From NCBI GenBank assembly GCA_963739545.1, contig CAVUAT010000014.1:558001-622000 (forward strand): a stretch of 64,000 bases of DNA, written 5' to 3'. Positions within the stretch are counted from its first letter, which is position 1. Each line of letters starts with the position of its first letter. The DNA is from CAVUAT01 sp963739545. GTDB lineage: Bacteria > Actinomycetota > Thermoleophilia > Solirubrobacterales > 70-9. This document shows positions 1 to 8,661 of the stretch, piece by piece. The notes under the pieces were generated by a model. That model worked only from the letters and a program-made list of their open reading frames with translations. It made no database searches and was not told where the DNA came from. A program made the translations under genes and the position numbers.

Positions 1-778
1 AGGTCATCCCCGGGGTGCGCTCGGCGAGCGTCCAAAAGAGGCCGAGGTAGACCGCCGAGGCGACCAGCCAGGCCAAGGCGCCGAAGGCGATCGTCACCGC
101 CGAGCTGTCACCTCCGAGGTCGAAGATCGTGGTGAGCAGGCTCGCGACGAGAGCCGAGATCAGCAGCAGGATCAGGTTCAAGATCACCACGTCGAGGCCG
201 ATGGCGAGCAGCCTGGAGGCCGCCCCGGCCTCGGCCGGCCGCGCGGTGCGCTGCGTACGCCGCAGCGCCCGGCGCGCCGTTCGATCCGCGACGTCGTCGA
301 GCTTTCGCGCCAGCTCGCGAGCACTGCGCCGCACGTCCTCGAGCAGGCCGACGCCCTGCGAGGTGATCGCCGAGCGAACCTCGGGCGCCTCGGCGACCCG
401 CTCGACAAGCGCCTGCGCCTCGTTGCTCTCGAGCACCTTCGTCCAGACCCCCTCCGCGGCTTCGCTGCCGAGCACTCGGTCGGCCGCCCGCTCCGCCGCG
501 TCGCTTTGGAGCGCGCGGTCGAACGCGCGGTCAGCGGCGCTCTTGATCGTGCGGTTGACCCCGAGCCGTCGTCCGATCCCGCTCGTGGTGCGCCAGCCGA
601 AGCGGACCGCCGGCGCCAGCACGCGGTCCGCGACGTCGAAGACCGCGTCGACGGCCGCAGCTCCCGCACCGTTTCGCTTCTGCTCGTCGACCGGAACGGG
701 ATGCGAGGCCTCGATCAGCTCGCCCTCGATCAGCTCCCCTCGGTCGGGCGGAGGCGGTGTCTGGGGGTCAGCGGCCAT
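1..778 (-). CDS. RDD family membrane protein, 3' end outside window
   Basis: Reading from ATG at 778 towards the left edge gives an open frame of at least 259 codons with no stop, so the C-terminus lies outside the window. The first ~175 residues are hydrophilic and Ala/Arg/Glu-rich, with repeated AADRA/ERAADR-like helical stretches. A segment beginning ASRLLAIGLDVVIL then starts a transmembrane hairpin, with a second hydrophobic segment near residues 225-245. The R-LA-x-D pattern at the first helix is typical of RDD proteins, a poorly characterised family of small polytopic membrane proteins. The long soluble N-terminal extension is unusual for a plain RDD protein. Function unknown; the family call rests on one visible motif. 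Confidence 0.65.
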   Translation of the reverse strand, partial: MAADPQTPPPPDRGELIEGELIEASHPVPVDEQKRNGAGAAAVDAVFDVADRVLAPAVRFGWRTTSGIGRRLGVNRTIKSAADRAFDRALQSDAAERAADRVLGSEAAEGVWTKVLESNEAQALVERVAEAPEVRSAITSQGVGLLEDVRRSARELARKLDDVADRTARRALRRTQRTARPAEAGAASRLLAIGLDVVILNLILLLISALVASLLTTIFDLGGDSSAVTIAFGALAWLVASAVYLGLFWTLAERTPGMT

Positions 779-843
779 CGTTCTTCCCGCACAGGCTCGC
801 AGGTGCGAAGCGCAAGCCTAGGTCAGGGATTGCATGAACAGCC

Positions 844-1200
844 CTATTGGCCGCCCGTGAGCTCGGGTATGTGGGCGCGCAGGTGATCGTCCATCGTCTG
901 GCGCACCCAGCGCTGGGTCTCGGCGTCGGCCATGCGGTAGCGACCGAGCAGCATCTTCTGGTCGTCGAGCGGCAGCCCCGCGATCTCCCAGCCGACCGCG
1001 AGGCGCTCGAAGAGCATCTCGCTTCGCCGTCGCCAGGCGTCGTCGAGCGAAGCGGCAGCGCTCTTGGGAGGCTCGCCGATCTTGCGGATCGTCCCCGCGC
1101 TGAGCTCGGCGCGGAGCGTGAGCACGTTGCCCTCGGGGTCGGTGTAGGCGACCGGCTCGGCCTTCTCGCGCGCCGGCTTGCGCTTGCGTCGCTTGGCCAT
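844..1200 (-). CDS. Small basic-N-terminus hypothetical protein
   Basis: 118 residues from ATG at 1200. The start overlaps the TGA of the upstream GFA-family gene by one base (TGATG), so the two are probably translationally coupled. The N-terminus is Lys/Arg-rich (MAKRRKRKPAREK). The rest is a mostly helical soluble domain with Trp-rich segments (DDAWRRRSEM, RWVRQTMDDHL). No signal peptide or membrane segment is seen and I do not recognise the family. Codon usage and the tight coupling support a real gene. A longer open frame continues upstream through the neighbouring gene but is its antisense-phase shadow. Confidence 0.7.
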   Translation of the reverse strand: MAKRRKRKPAREKAEPVAYTDPEGNVLTLRAELSAGTIRKIGEPPKSAAASLDDAWRRRSEMLFERLAVGWEIAGLPLDDQKMLLGRYRMADAETQRWVRQTMDDHLRAHIPELTGGQ

Positions 1201-1643
1201 CAGGCGGGGGTTCGCTCGTCGTAGCGCGGCAGCCCGTCGTCGGGCAATGGCTCCCAGACCGCGGCGTAGGCGACGAACTGGTGGGCGCTCGGCCGCACGC
1301 CCGGATCGCCGTCGATAGCCCCCATTCTCACCCCGACCTGATCGGGGTCGGTGTTGCTCTGCGAGTAGACGTGCCCGCCGCACTCGCCGCAGAAGAACTT
1401 CGCCCAGCCGTCGGGCGGATGATACGCGCGCACCAGCTCCTCGCCCTCCGTCACGTGGAAGGACCCCGGGACCGCGCTTGCGCTGGCAGAGAACGCCGTT
1501 CCCGTGCGCCGCTGGCAGCGGGTGCAGTGGCAGTAGTGGGCGCCGGTCAGCGGCTCGGTGACCTCGAACCGCACCAGCCCGCACAGACAGTGGCCCGTGA
1601 TCGGCAGGTTCGGGATCGTCGGCTCGGCCATTGCGCCATTCAA
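1200..1643 (-). CDS. GFA/CENP-V domain zinc protein
   Basis: 147 residues, or 143 if the second ATG (MAEPT) is used. The motif CLCG near residue 20, CHCTRCQ near residue 38 and CGECG near residue 85 form the CxC/CxxC/CxxC zinc-binding set of the GFA (glutathione-dependent formaldehyde-activating)/CENP-V fold. Length matches the family. The founding member was described as promoting the formaldehyde-glutathione adduct, but many homologues have no proven activity, so the substrate is unknown. It is the first gene of a two-gene unit with the small protein downstream. Cytosolic. Confidence 0.85.
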   Translation of the reverse strand: MNGAMAEPTIPNLPITGHCLCGLVRFEVTEPLTGAHYCHCTRCQRRTGTAFSASASAVPGSFHVTEGEELVRAYHPPDGWAKFFCGECGGHVYSQSNTDPDQVGVRMGAIDGDPGVRPSAHQFVAYAAVWEPLPDDGLPRYDERTPA

Positions 1644-1799
1644 TCACCGCAATCTGCCGCTCGGGGACTCGGGGCGGGCGCGGCGTCCGCCGCTCATCCA
1701 GCGCCAGCCGGGATCGCGGTCGGCCGCCGAGCACTCATCGCGGCAGCCGAGGCTGCCGCTCCTGAGTAGTGCGGCCTGGCGATCCCTTAGGTTGGTCAG

Positions 1800-3888
1800 A
1801 TGCTCGAATTCGAGGCGAACGCCGCGCGGCTGCGCGAACTGATGACCGCGGAAGCGAAAGAGGGCGAGCGCGACCCCGAGGTCGACCGCGAGCTCGCCGA
1901 GCTGCGCGCCGCGTGGAAGCGCCTGCCGGACTCGGACAAGCAGATGGCCGGCCAGATCAGCTCCTCGCTCGGCGACCTGGTCTTGGGGCGGCCGCCCGCT
2001 CCGGACGGGGCCGACCCCGGCCCCGAGGAGTCCCCTCTTCCCGAGCCGCCGCCGATCGAGGCCGAGCAGGAAGAGGCGCGACTGGCGCTCCAGGGCCTCG
2101 CCGGGCTCACCAAGGTCGCCGCGACCGAGACGCGGGACTACGAGGGGCCTCGCGACGCGGACGCGCTGCTCGCGCTACGTCGGCCTCGACTCGTTCCGGC
2201 CGGGCCAGCGCGAGGCCGTCGAGGCGGCGCTCGCCGGGCGGGACTCGATGATCGTGATGCCGACCGGCGGCGGCAAGAGCCTCTGCTACCAGTTGCCGGG
2301 CCTCGCCTCGGCCGAGCTGACGATCGTCGTGAGCCCGCTGATCGCGCTGATGGCCGACCAGTGGCGAAAGCTCGCCGAGGCCGGGCACCCGGTCGAGATG
2401 GTCGCCTCGGGCCTCGGCGCCGCCCGCACACGCGAGGCGCTGAGCCGCGTCGCCGATGGCTCGGCTCGCATCATCTATTGCTCGCCCGAGCGCTTCGGCT
2501 CGACCGCATTCCTGGACGCGATCTCGCAGCGCACCGTGGACCTGCTGGCGATCGACGAGGCCCACTGCATCTCGGAGTGGGGGCACGACTTCCGCCCCGA
2601 CTACCTGCGGCTGCCGAAGGCCGTCGCGCGGCTCGGGCGCCCAACGGTGATGGCTTGCACCGCGACCGCGACGACCGAGGTCGCCGAGGAGATCCGTGGC
2701 CGCCTAGGCCTCTCCGACCCGCTCGAGGTGCGCTCGGGCTTCGACCGCCCGAACCTCTCCTTCGACACGCTCACCTTCGAGGGCACGGGCTCGAAGGCGC
2801 GAAAGCTCGCGATCCTCGAGCAGAGCCTGCGCGACGACTCCAACCGCCCGGCGATCGTCTACTGCGGCACCCGCCGCGACACCGAGGAGGTAGCCGAGGC
2901 GATGCGGGACGCCGGCCTGCTCGCCGCGCCCTACCACGCGGGCCTCGCTCCAGACGAGCGCGCCTCGACGCAGCTGCGCTTCATGACCGGCGACGCCGAC
3001 GTGATCGTCGCCACCAACGCGTTCGGCATGGGCGTCGACAAGGCCAACGTGCGCTCGGTCTGGCATTGGGCGATCCCCTCGAGCGTCGAGGCCTACTACC
3101 AGGAGGCCGGGCGCGCCGGGCGCGACGGCGAGCCCGCCCGCGCCGCGCTGCTCGCCTCGCGCGCCGACCTCGGGCGACTCGTTCGCTTCATCGAGCAGCG
3201 CAAGGTGGACCCCACCTCGGTGATCTCCTACGTCGAGCGACTCGGGGCGCGCAGCGAATCGGGCGGGGAGCTCGAGATGGACAACCCTCGCGACGACGCC
3301 GAGCGCATCCGCCTCGCGATCGCCGAGCGCGTCGGCGCGATCAGCATCGAGCCGGCGATCGGCGGGCGGCTGATGGTCACCGTCAACCGCCGGCCCGACC
3401 GTGGCGAAACCGAGGCCGCGTGCCGGGTCGCGACCGACCGCGGCTGGCGCGCATATCGCGCGGTCGAGGCCTACAGCTTCTCCGACAAGTGCCGCCGCCG
3501 GGCGCTGCTCGACCACTTCGGCGACTCCACGCCCGGCGCCCCGACCGGCCGCTGCTGCGACGTCTGCGATGCCGATACGGCCTGGCTGCCCGACCCCGAG
3601 ACGATCAAGGTCACACGCTCGGGCAAGCGCTCGAAGAATAAGGGGGGGCCCGCTCCCGCCATCGACCTCGACGGCGCCGACGCCGAGCTCTTCGAGCGCC
3701 TGCGCGCCTGGCGTACCAAGGCGGCCAAGGGAAAGCCCGCCTACACCGTCGCCAACGACCGCACCCTGACCGAGATCGCCTCGACGCGCCCCGGCGACGA
3801 AGCGGCCCTCGCCGACATCCATGGCGTCGGCCCGGCCTTCATCAAGCGCCATGCCGGCGACGTGTTGGAACTGCTATCTGAGGTCTGA
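1800..3888 (+). CDS. recQ: ATP-dependent DNA helicase RecQ with apparent frameshift near 2160-2185
   Basis: RecQ is a 3'-5' superfamily-2 helicase of recombination and repair. From 2248 to 3888 the frame contains Walker A (PTGGGKSLCYQLP), DEAH (AIDEAHCISEWGHDFRPDY), motif III TATAT, motif VI (YQEAGRAGRDG), a zinc-binding Cys cluster (KCRRRALL, then CCDVCD) and a C-terminal HRDC-like domain. The conserved motif 0 (YVGLDSFRPGQREAV, 2176-2220) is in this frame but upstream of its first possible start. A coding-like acidic N-terminal extension runs in a different frame from ATG 1800 to about 2180. Removing one base near 2180 joins the frames as ...DADALLAYVGLDSF. Either the gene is broken or the assembly has an extra base; the downstream start at 2248 alone would lose motif 0. 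Confidence 0.85.
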
Positions 3889-3899
3889 GCAGCGTCAGT

Positions 3900-4136
3900 T
3901 CACCAACCGCGGCGCTCGCGGTCGGTGTGGTCACGATCGGGGTGCTCTCGCAACTCTCGCCTCAGGCGCAGTTCGTGGATCGTGAACATCACGATCAGCA
4001 CCAGGCAGACGGCGCTGAGCAGCCCCAGTTCGAGCGGCGAGTAGACGCCGAGCACCAGGCCGAAGAGGTAGAGGACGATCAGACCCGCCGCCAAGGCCCA
4101 GAAGAGATGCCGGAAGCGCTCGAAGTGGGAGCTCAC
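3900..4136 (-). CDS. Small two-helix membrane protein
   Basis: 78 residues from ATG 4136. Two hydrophobic segments (about residues 12-32 and 36-56) are followed by a charged Arg/Asp/His-rich C-terminal tail ending HTDRERRGW. It converges on recQ with an 11-base gap and diverges from the AarF-family kinase gene. No recognisable domain. The strong membrane-helix pattern and codon bias favour a real protein; it is probably an inner-membrane protein with a cytosolic tail. Function unknown. Confidence 0.7.
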   Translation of the reverse strand: MSSHFERFRHLFWALAAGLIVLYLFGLVLGVYSPLELGLLSAVCLVLIVMFTIHELRLRRELREHPDRDHTDRERRGW

Positions 4137-4216
4137 GGGGCGAGACTATTCGCTCCTGGACACGCCGGTGGTCTTCACCCGAGACTGATCCAGTGCTGGG
4201 GCACACCGAGAAGGCG

Positions 4217-5692
4217 ATGGCCGCCAACGACCCTGACCCGAGCCGGAGGTGGCCTGCTGCCAGACTCGTGCTCGTGACCGATGATCCTCACGAGACCCAG
4301 GACGGCGATTCCGATGACGGGGGCGCCGAGCTTCGCACCGGGCGCATCTCGCGAACGGCCGAGGCCGGGGGGATGGTCGCCGGCCAGAGCCTGAGGTGGG
4401 CCGGCACCCGAGCCGCGAACCTCGTCCGCGGCGAGGAGCGGAGCAAGCAGAAGACCGACGACCGCGCCGCCGCGATGGCGATCGGCCTCGCGAAGCAGCT
4501 CGGGACGATGAAGGGCGCCGCGATGAAGATCGGCCAGGTGCTCTCGACGATCGAGATGCCGGGGCTCTCCGAGGAGGGCCAGGCCGAGTTCCGCAAGGCG
4601 CTCGCCGACCTTCGCGACAACGCTCCGAAGTTCTCCTACGACGACGTCCGCAAGGTGATCGAGGGTGACCTCGGCGGCAAGGTCTCAGACCACTTCGCCG
4701 AGTTCGACCGCGAGGCGTTCGCCGCGGCCTCGATCGGGCAGGTCCACAGAGCGAGGACGCACGACGGCGCCGACGTCGCGGTCAAGGTCCAATACCCCGG
4801 CATCGCCGAGGCCGTCGAGGTCGACCTGCGGAACCTTCACCTGATCCTGCGGCTCGCGAAGCGCATGGCCCCCGGCCTCGACATCAAGGCGGTCGGCGGC
4901 GAGATCCGCGAACGCATCTCGGAGGAGCTCGACTACGAGCTCGAGGCCCAGAGCCACCGCCAGCTCGAGCGGGCGTTCCGCGGGCATCCCTTCGCGGTGG
5001 TGCCGCACGTCCACACCGACCTCAGCACCCGCCGCGTTCTCGTCAGCGACTTCATCGAAGGCACGGGGTTCGAAGCGGTCAGGCAGATGGACGACGCTGC
5101 TCGCGACAGCTTCGGCGAGGCCGTCTTCCGCTTCTTCGTCTCGTGCCGCGAGCGAACCAAGATGGTGCTCGGCGATCCGCACCCCGGCAACTATCTGCTG
5201 ATGGGCGACGGGCGGGTCGGGTTCCTCGACTTCGGGCTGGTGCGCCGCGTGCCGGCCGAGCACATGGAGCGCGAGCGCGCCCTGGCCCGCGCGATCTCGG
5301 ACCGCCGGGCGGATGACGTGCACGCCATCGCCTCTGAGCTCGGCTACCTGCCCGAGCCCGACGAGTTCGATCCCGAGTCGCTGCTCGAACAGGTGTGGGG
5401 CGGGAGCCGTTGGATCTCGGAGCCGGGCTTCCGCCGCCTGGACCCCGGCTTCGCGCGCGAGCTGATGGAGGTGAGCGGCTCGCCCCGAAGCCCCCACTAC
5501 GAGCAGTTGAGGCGCCAGACCCTTCCCGCCGCATCGCTGCTGATGCGCCGACAGGAGGGCCTGATCCTCGTGGTGCTCGCAGAGCTCCGCGCCGGGGCCG
5601 ACTGGGGCCGGATCGCGCGCGAGTACTCCTCCGGCGAGCCCCCCTCCACCCGGATGGGCGAGGCCGAGGCCGCGTTCTGGGATCGCACCTAG
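4217..5692 (+). CDS. ABC1/AarF/UbiB atypical protein kinase family
   Basis: 491 residues from ATG 4217, preceded by GAGAAGG; a GTG at 4193 would add eight residues. The hallmark KxGQ motif (MKIGQVLS), the Ala-rich nucleotide loop (AAASIGQVHRA), the VAVKVQYPGI lysine strand, EELDYELEA, the catalytic-loop DPHPGNYL and the metal-binding LDFGL are all present in order. UbiB/COQ8-type proteins are ATPases that support isoprenoid-lipid metabolism, ubiquinone in proteobacteria. An actinobacterium would use menaquinone or another polyprenyl lipid, so the client is unknown. The acidic N-terminal ~55 residues vary in the family. The gene converges with the glyoxalase-like gene across a compact hairpin. 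Confidence 0.9.
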   Translation: MAANDPDPSRRWPAARLVLVTDDPHETQDGDSDDGGAELRTGRISRTAEAGGMVAGQSLRWAGTRAANLVRGEERSKQKTDDRAAAMAIGLAKQLGTMKGAAMKIGQVLSTIEMPGLSEEGQAEFRKALADLRDNAPKFSYDDVRKVIEGDLGGKVSDHFAEFDREAFAAASIGQVHRARTHDGADVAVKVQYPGIAEAVEVDLRNLHLILRLAKRMAPGLDIKAVGGEIRERISEELDYELEAQSHRQLERAFRGHPFAVVPHVHTDLSTRRVLVSDFIEGTGFEAVRQMDDAARDSFGEAVFRFFVSCRERTKMVLGDPHPGNYLLMGDGRVGFLDFGLVRRVPAEHMERERALARAISDRRADDVHAIASELGYLPEPDEFDPESLLEQVWGGSRWISEPGFRRLDPGFARELMEVSGSPRSPHYEQLRRQTLPAASLLMRRQEGLILVVLAELRAGADWGRIAREYSSGEPPSTRMGEAEAAFWDRT

Positions 5693-5709
5693 CCGCCGGG
5701 CGCCGGCGG
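5693..5709. terminator. GC-rich hairpin filling the gap between convergent genes
   Basis: CCGCCGG, a GCG loop and CCGGCGG form a perfect 7-bp stem that fills the 17-base space between the stop codons of the AarF-family gene and the VOC gene. There is no U tract, so termination is inferred from position and symmetry; it could serve both strands. Confidence 0.5.
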
Positions 5710-6087
5710 TTAGGTCTTCAGCTCGAGCAGCTCGATCCTGTAGTCGTCGGGATCCCGGACGAAACAGAGCCTCGCGCCGCCCTCGCTGACCTGGTACGGC
5801 GGCTTCTCGGGCTCGATCCCCATCCCCTTGAGCTCCTCGAGCGTGTGATCGAGGTCATCGACCGCGAGCGCCACGTGGCCATAGGCCGTGCCGAGCTCGT
5901 AGTCGCCGACGCCGTGGTTGTGGGTCAGCTCGAGCTCGGGTAGCTGTTCGCCCGGCACGCCCATGAAGATGTTCGTGGCCTCGTCGCGGATCGCCATCTC
6001 GCGGCGCTTCTCCAGCCCCAGCGCCTCGTAGAAGGCGACGGAGCGATCGGGGTCGGTGATCCGATAGCAGGTGTGGATCAGGCGCAC
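5710..6087 (-). CDS. VOC-fold glyoxalase I-like protein
   Basis: 125 residues from GTG 6087 (VRLIHTCYRITDPDRS); longer in-frame starts add an Arg-rich stretch unlike the family. The sequence follows glyoxalase I closely: RITDPDRSVAFYEALGL, ELELTHNHGV, YGHVALAVDDL and FVRDPDDYRIELLEL. His and Glu at the usual metal-ligand places are visible (HTCYRI, ELTHN, GHVAL, RIELLE). Glyoxalase I isomerises thiol-methylglyoxal adducts; actinobacteria use thiols other than glutathione, so the true cofactor is uncertain. Other VOC functions, such as dioxygenase-like, remain possible. Confidence 0.85.
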   Translation of the reverse strand: MRLIHTCYRITDPDRSVAFYEALGLEKRREMAIRDEATNIFMGVPGEQLPELELTHNHGVGDYELGTAYGHVALAVDDLDHTLEELKGMGIEPEKPPYQVSEGGARLCFVRDPDDYRIELLELKT

Positions 6088-6281
6088 GGCTCGAACTCTA
6101 GTCGCGCCCGGCCACCATGACATCGCAGCCGTCAGCGGCAAGCGGGCGTGCGAGACGGCGACCGAGCTCGCCCGAGGCGAACGAAGGGGTTCCCCGGCTG
6201 ACCCCATTACGATCCTCGCTCAACCATTCGGTGCCGCCTCCCCTGCTTCGCGTCCGGGGGCGGCTTGAGCGAGGAGACGAG

Positions 6282-6761
6282 ATGACGGGACAAGCCGACT
6301 TCACCGAGGAAGAGTGGAACCTGGTGCTTCAAGGGCCGACGAGCGCGGGGCTGCACGTGATCGTCTCCGACCGCGGCGGCTCGGTGCGCGAGACGTTCTC
6401 GATGGCCAAGGCCTACGCCGAGGCCCGCAAGAGCGCAGGAGCGAGCGAGCTGCTCGACACGATCGTCTCGACTAAGCCCCAGGTCGACAAGGAGCGCGCA
6501 CCGACGCCGGAGCAGATGAAGGAGAACCAGCTCCAGCACCTTCGCGACGCCGTCGCCCTGGTCGAGCAGAAGGCGAGCGCCGAGGAGCTCGAGTCCTACC
6601 GCAGCTTCATCGTCGGCCTCGCGGAGCGGGTCGCCGAGGCGCGCAAGGAGGGCTTCCTGGGCCTCAGCGGCGAGCGGGTGTCCGACGACGAGCGGACCGC
6701 GATCAACGAGGTCGCCGAGGCGCTGGGCACTGACCCTCCGCCTCCGCCCGCCGCGGCCTGA
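6282..6761 (+). CDS. Conserved hypothetical soluble protein, TerB-like helices possible
   Basis: 159 residues from ATG 6282, which follows GAGGAGACGAG, a good ribosome-binding site. A compact N-terminal part (EEEWNLVLQGPTSAGLHVIV) is followed by long amphipathic helices (RETFSMAKAYAEARK, LQHLRDAVALVEQK) and a Pro/Ala tail. Acidic residues spaced along helices recall TerB/tellurite-resistance-like all-alpha proteins, but no definitive motif is visible. It lies 12 bases upstream of the exonuclease gene and is probably co-transcribed with it. I do not assign a function. Confidence 0.75.
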   Translation: MTGQADFTEEEWNLVLQGPTSAGLHVIVSDRGGSVRETFSMAKAYAEARKSAGASELLDTIVSTKPQVDKERAPTPEQMKENQLQHLRDAVALVEQKASAEELESYRSFIVGLAERVAEARKEGFLGLSGERVSDDERTAINEVAEALGTDPPPPPAAA

Positions 6762-6773
6762 GCGGGCGCGAGC

Positions 6774-7652
6774 TTGGCCGCGCGCCGCCCGCTGCTCGTC
6801 GTCGACACGCCCTCGATGCTCTACCGGGCGTTCTTCGCCCTGCCGAAATCGATCAAGGGCGAGCTGCCCGGCCTCAAGGGGCGAAAGAGCGTCAACGCGC
6901 TGCTCGGCGCCGCCAACTTGATCCTTCGCGAGGTCGAGCTGCACACGCCGCGCGCGGTCGCGCTCTGCTTCGGGCCGGACGCCGCCGACTACCGCACGGA
7001 GCTCTACCCCGCCTATCACCGCGATCGCCCGCGGATGCCCAAGGAGCTGACCCCGCAGTGGGCGGACGCGCCCGAGTTCTTCGGCTCGTTCGGCTGGACG
7101 GTGGCGCAGTCGCCCGACCTCGAGGCCGACGATTTGATGGGGACCTTGGCGACGAAGGAGGAGAAAGCGGGCGGGCGGGCCCTGCTGATGACCGGCGACC
7201 GCGACATGTACCAGTGCGCCACGAAGAAGGTCAAGGTCCTCTACGTGAAGACCGGCTCCCAGGGAGCAGAGGTCGTCGATTCGGCCGAGGTGAAGAAGCG
7301 CTACGGAATCCCGCCCGAGCTCGTCCCCGACTTCATCGCGCTGCGTGGCGACCCCTCCGACGGGCTCCCCGGCGCGAAAGGGGTCGGCGAGAAGACGGCG
7401 GCCGAGCTGCTGCGCACGCGCGGCTCACTCGAGGGTGTGCTCGAAAATGCCTTTCGCGAGAAGCGCCCCGCGCTCCGCACCGCGCTGACCGGCTCCAGGG
7501 ATGAGCTGCTCGCCTTCAAGGACATCGCGACCCTGCGCCCCGCGAAGGTCGGGCGCCCGCGCGACAAGCGAACGGACTGGCGCGGGGCATCGGCGGCCGC
7601 GCGCGAGCGGGGAATGAACAGGCTCGCGGACCGCCTCGCCGACCACGGCTAG
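6774..7652 (+). CDS. 5'-3' exonuclease, Pol I N-terminal/FEN-like
   Basis: 292 residues from TTG 6774. Acidic metal-binding motifs are present in the expected order: LLVVDTPSMLYRAFFALP at the N-terminus, DLEADDLMGTLA near residue 115, TGDRDMYQ near residue 140, and the helix-3-turn-helix GDPSDGLPGAKGVGEKTAAELL near residue 195, which binds duplex DNA. The length matches stand-alone homologues of the DNA polymerase I exonuclease domain. Likely roles are flap or primer removal and repair in the cytosol. It sits directly after a conserved hypothetical gene and converges with the metallo-hydrolase gene (6-base gap). Confidence 0.9.
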   Translation: MAARRPLLVVDTPSMLYRAFFALPKSIKGELPGLKGRKSVNALLGAANLILREVELHTPRAVALCFGPDAADYRTELYPAYHRDRPRMPKELTPQWADAPEFFGSFGWTVAQSPDLEADDLMGTLATKEEKAGGRALLMTGDRDMYQCATKKVKVLYVKTGSQGAEVVDSAEVKKRYGIPPELVPDFIALRGDPSDGLPGAKGVGEKTAAELLRTRGSLEGVLENAFREKRPALRTALTGSRDELLAFKDIATLRPAKVGRPRDKRTDWRGASAAARERGMNRLADRLADHG

Positions 7653-7658
7653 GGCGCC

Positions 7659-8654
7659 TCAGGCGATCGACCAGCGCACGGTTTCGCCGTCCTGCTCGCT
7701 GACGATCTCGCCCTGTGCCTCCAGGTGGTCGAGGTAGGCCAGCGCGATCTGCAGGCCCCACGTAGCGGTCGCCGGGCTGACGTCGGGGCCGACCAGGTCG
7801 GTGACGGTCTCGAACGCTGTCTTGGGACCGTCCAGGATGGAATCGCGCACCCGGCCGAGCTGGTCGGTCGCCTCGGTCCGGGTGGCCTCGATCTTCGCCT
7901 GCACATCGCGGAAGGGGCGGCCGTGGCCCGGCAGGCAGAGGTCGACGTCCAGCCCGCGGATCTCGTCGAGCCCGCCGAAGTACTCGCCGACGGGGTCGGG
8001 GGTGTGGCCGTAGTCGTAAAACACCGAGATCCGGCCGAGCAGATGGTCGCCCGAGATCAGCAACCGCCGGTCGGGCTGGTGCAGGCAGACGTGCGACGGG
8101 GCGTGCCCCGGCGTCTCATATACCTGCCATGGGCCGAGGTCGGTCGGCACCTCGACGCCCGGGAGCAGCTCGCGGTCGGGAGGCACCAGGCGCTCGATCG
8201 TCGGCGACTCGCCGCGCCGGGTCGTCTCGTACTGCTCGAGCGCCGCCGCCGGGACGCCGCTCTGGCGCGCGACCTCGATCCGCTGGAGCAGCGCGCCCTC
8301 GGGGTCCTCGACGTAGCGGCGCACGTGGTCCCACTTCGGGTGCATCCACAGCTCGGCGCCGCTGGCGTCGACGATCGGGCCGGCGAGGCCGTAGTGATCG
8401 GCGTGGGTGTGCGTGCAGACGACGAGCTTCACGTCCTTCAACCCGAACCCGGCCTGGGCGAGCGAGGTCTCGAGCTTGGCGAGGCGGCCTTCGCCGCCGA
8501 TCCCGGTGTCGAACAGCGTGATTCCGTCGTCTGTGGTGACCGCCCAGGCGTTGCCGTGCGGGACCCCCGGCCACGGGAGCGGGAGGCGCAGCCGCCAAAC
8601 CCCCGGCAGGACCCTGTCGGCGCGCGGCTGGGCCGGGCGCCGCTGCTCGGTCAT
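7659..8654 (-). CDS. MBL-fold metallo-hydrolase
   Basis: 331 residues from ATG 8654. Metal-binding motif THTHADHYG (HxHxDH) near residue 82, then GHAPSHVCLH, SGDHLLG and a late LCLPGHGRPF give the full zinc set of metallo-beta-lactamase-fold hydrolases. The C-terminal ~80 residues form a helical winged-helix-like extension (ALAYLDHLEAQGEIVSE) like that of LACTB2-type proteins. It starts 7 bases after the stop of the GMC oxidoreductase and is probably the last gene of the minus-strand operon beginning near 13.4 kb. Possible substrates are thioesters or nucleic acid; not determinable here. Confidence 0.9.
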   Translation of the reverse strand: MTEQRRPAQPRADRVLPGVWRLRLPLPWPGVPHGNAWAVTTDDGITLFDTGIGGEGRLAKLETSLAQAGFGLKDVKLVVCTHTHADHYGLAGPIVDASGAELWMHPKWDHVRRYVEDPEGALLQRIEVARQSGVPAAALEQYETTRRGESPTIERLVPPDRELLPGVEVPTDLGPWQVYETPGHAPSHVCLHQPDRRLLISGDHLLGRISVFYDYGHTPDPVGEYFGGLDEIRGLDVDLCLPGHGRPFRDVQAKIEATRTEATDQLGRVRDSILDGPKTAFETVTDLVGPDVSPATATWGLQIALAYLDHLEAQGEIVSEQDGETVRWSIA

Positions 8655-8661
8655 CGGAGCC

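Noticed and set aside
2704..3852. Minus-strand open frame of 382 codons over recQ
   Set aside because: Antisense to the helicase domains; composition typical of a high-GC shadow.
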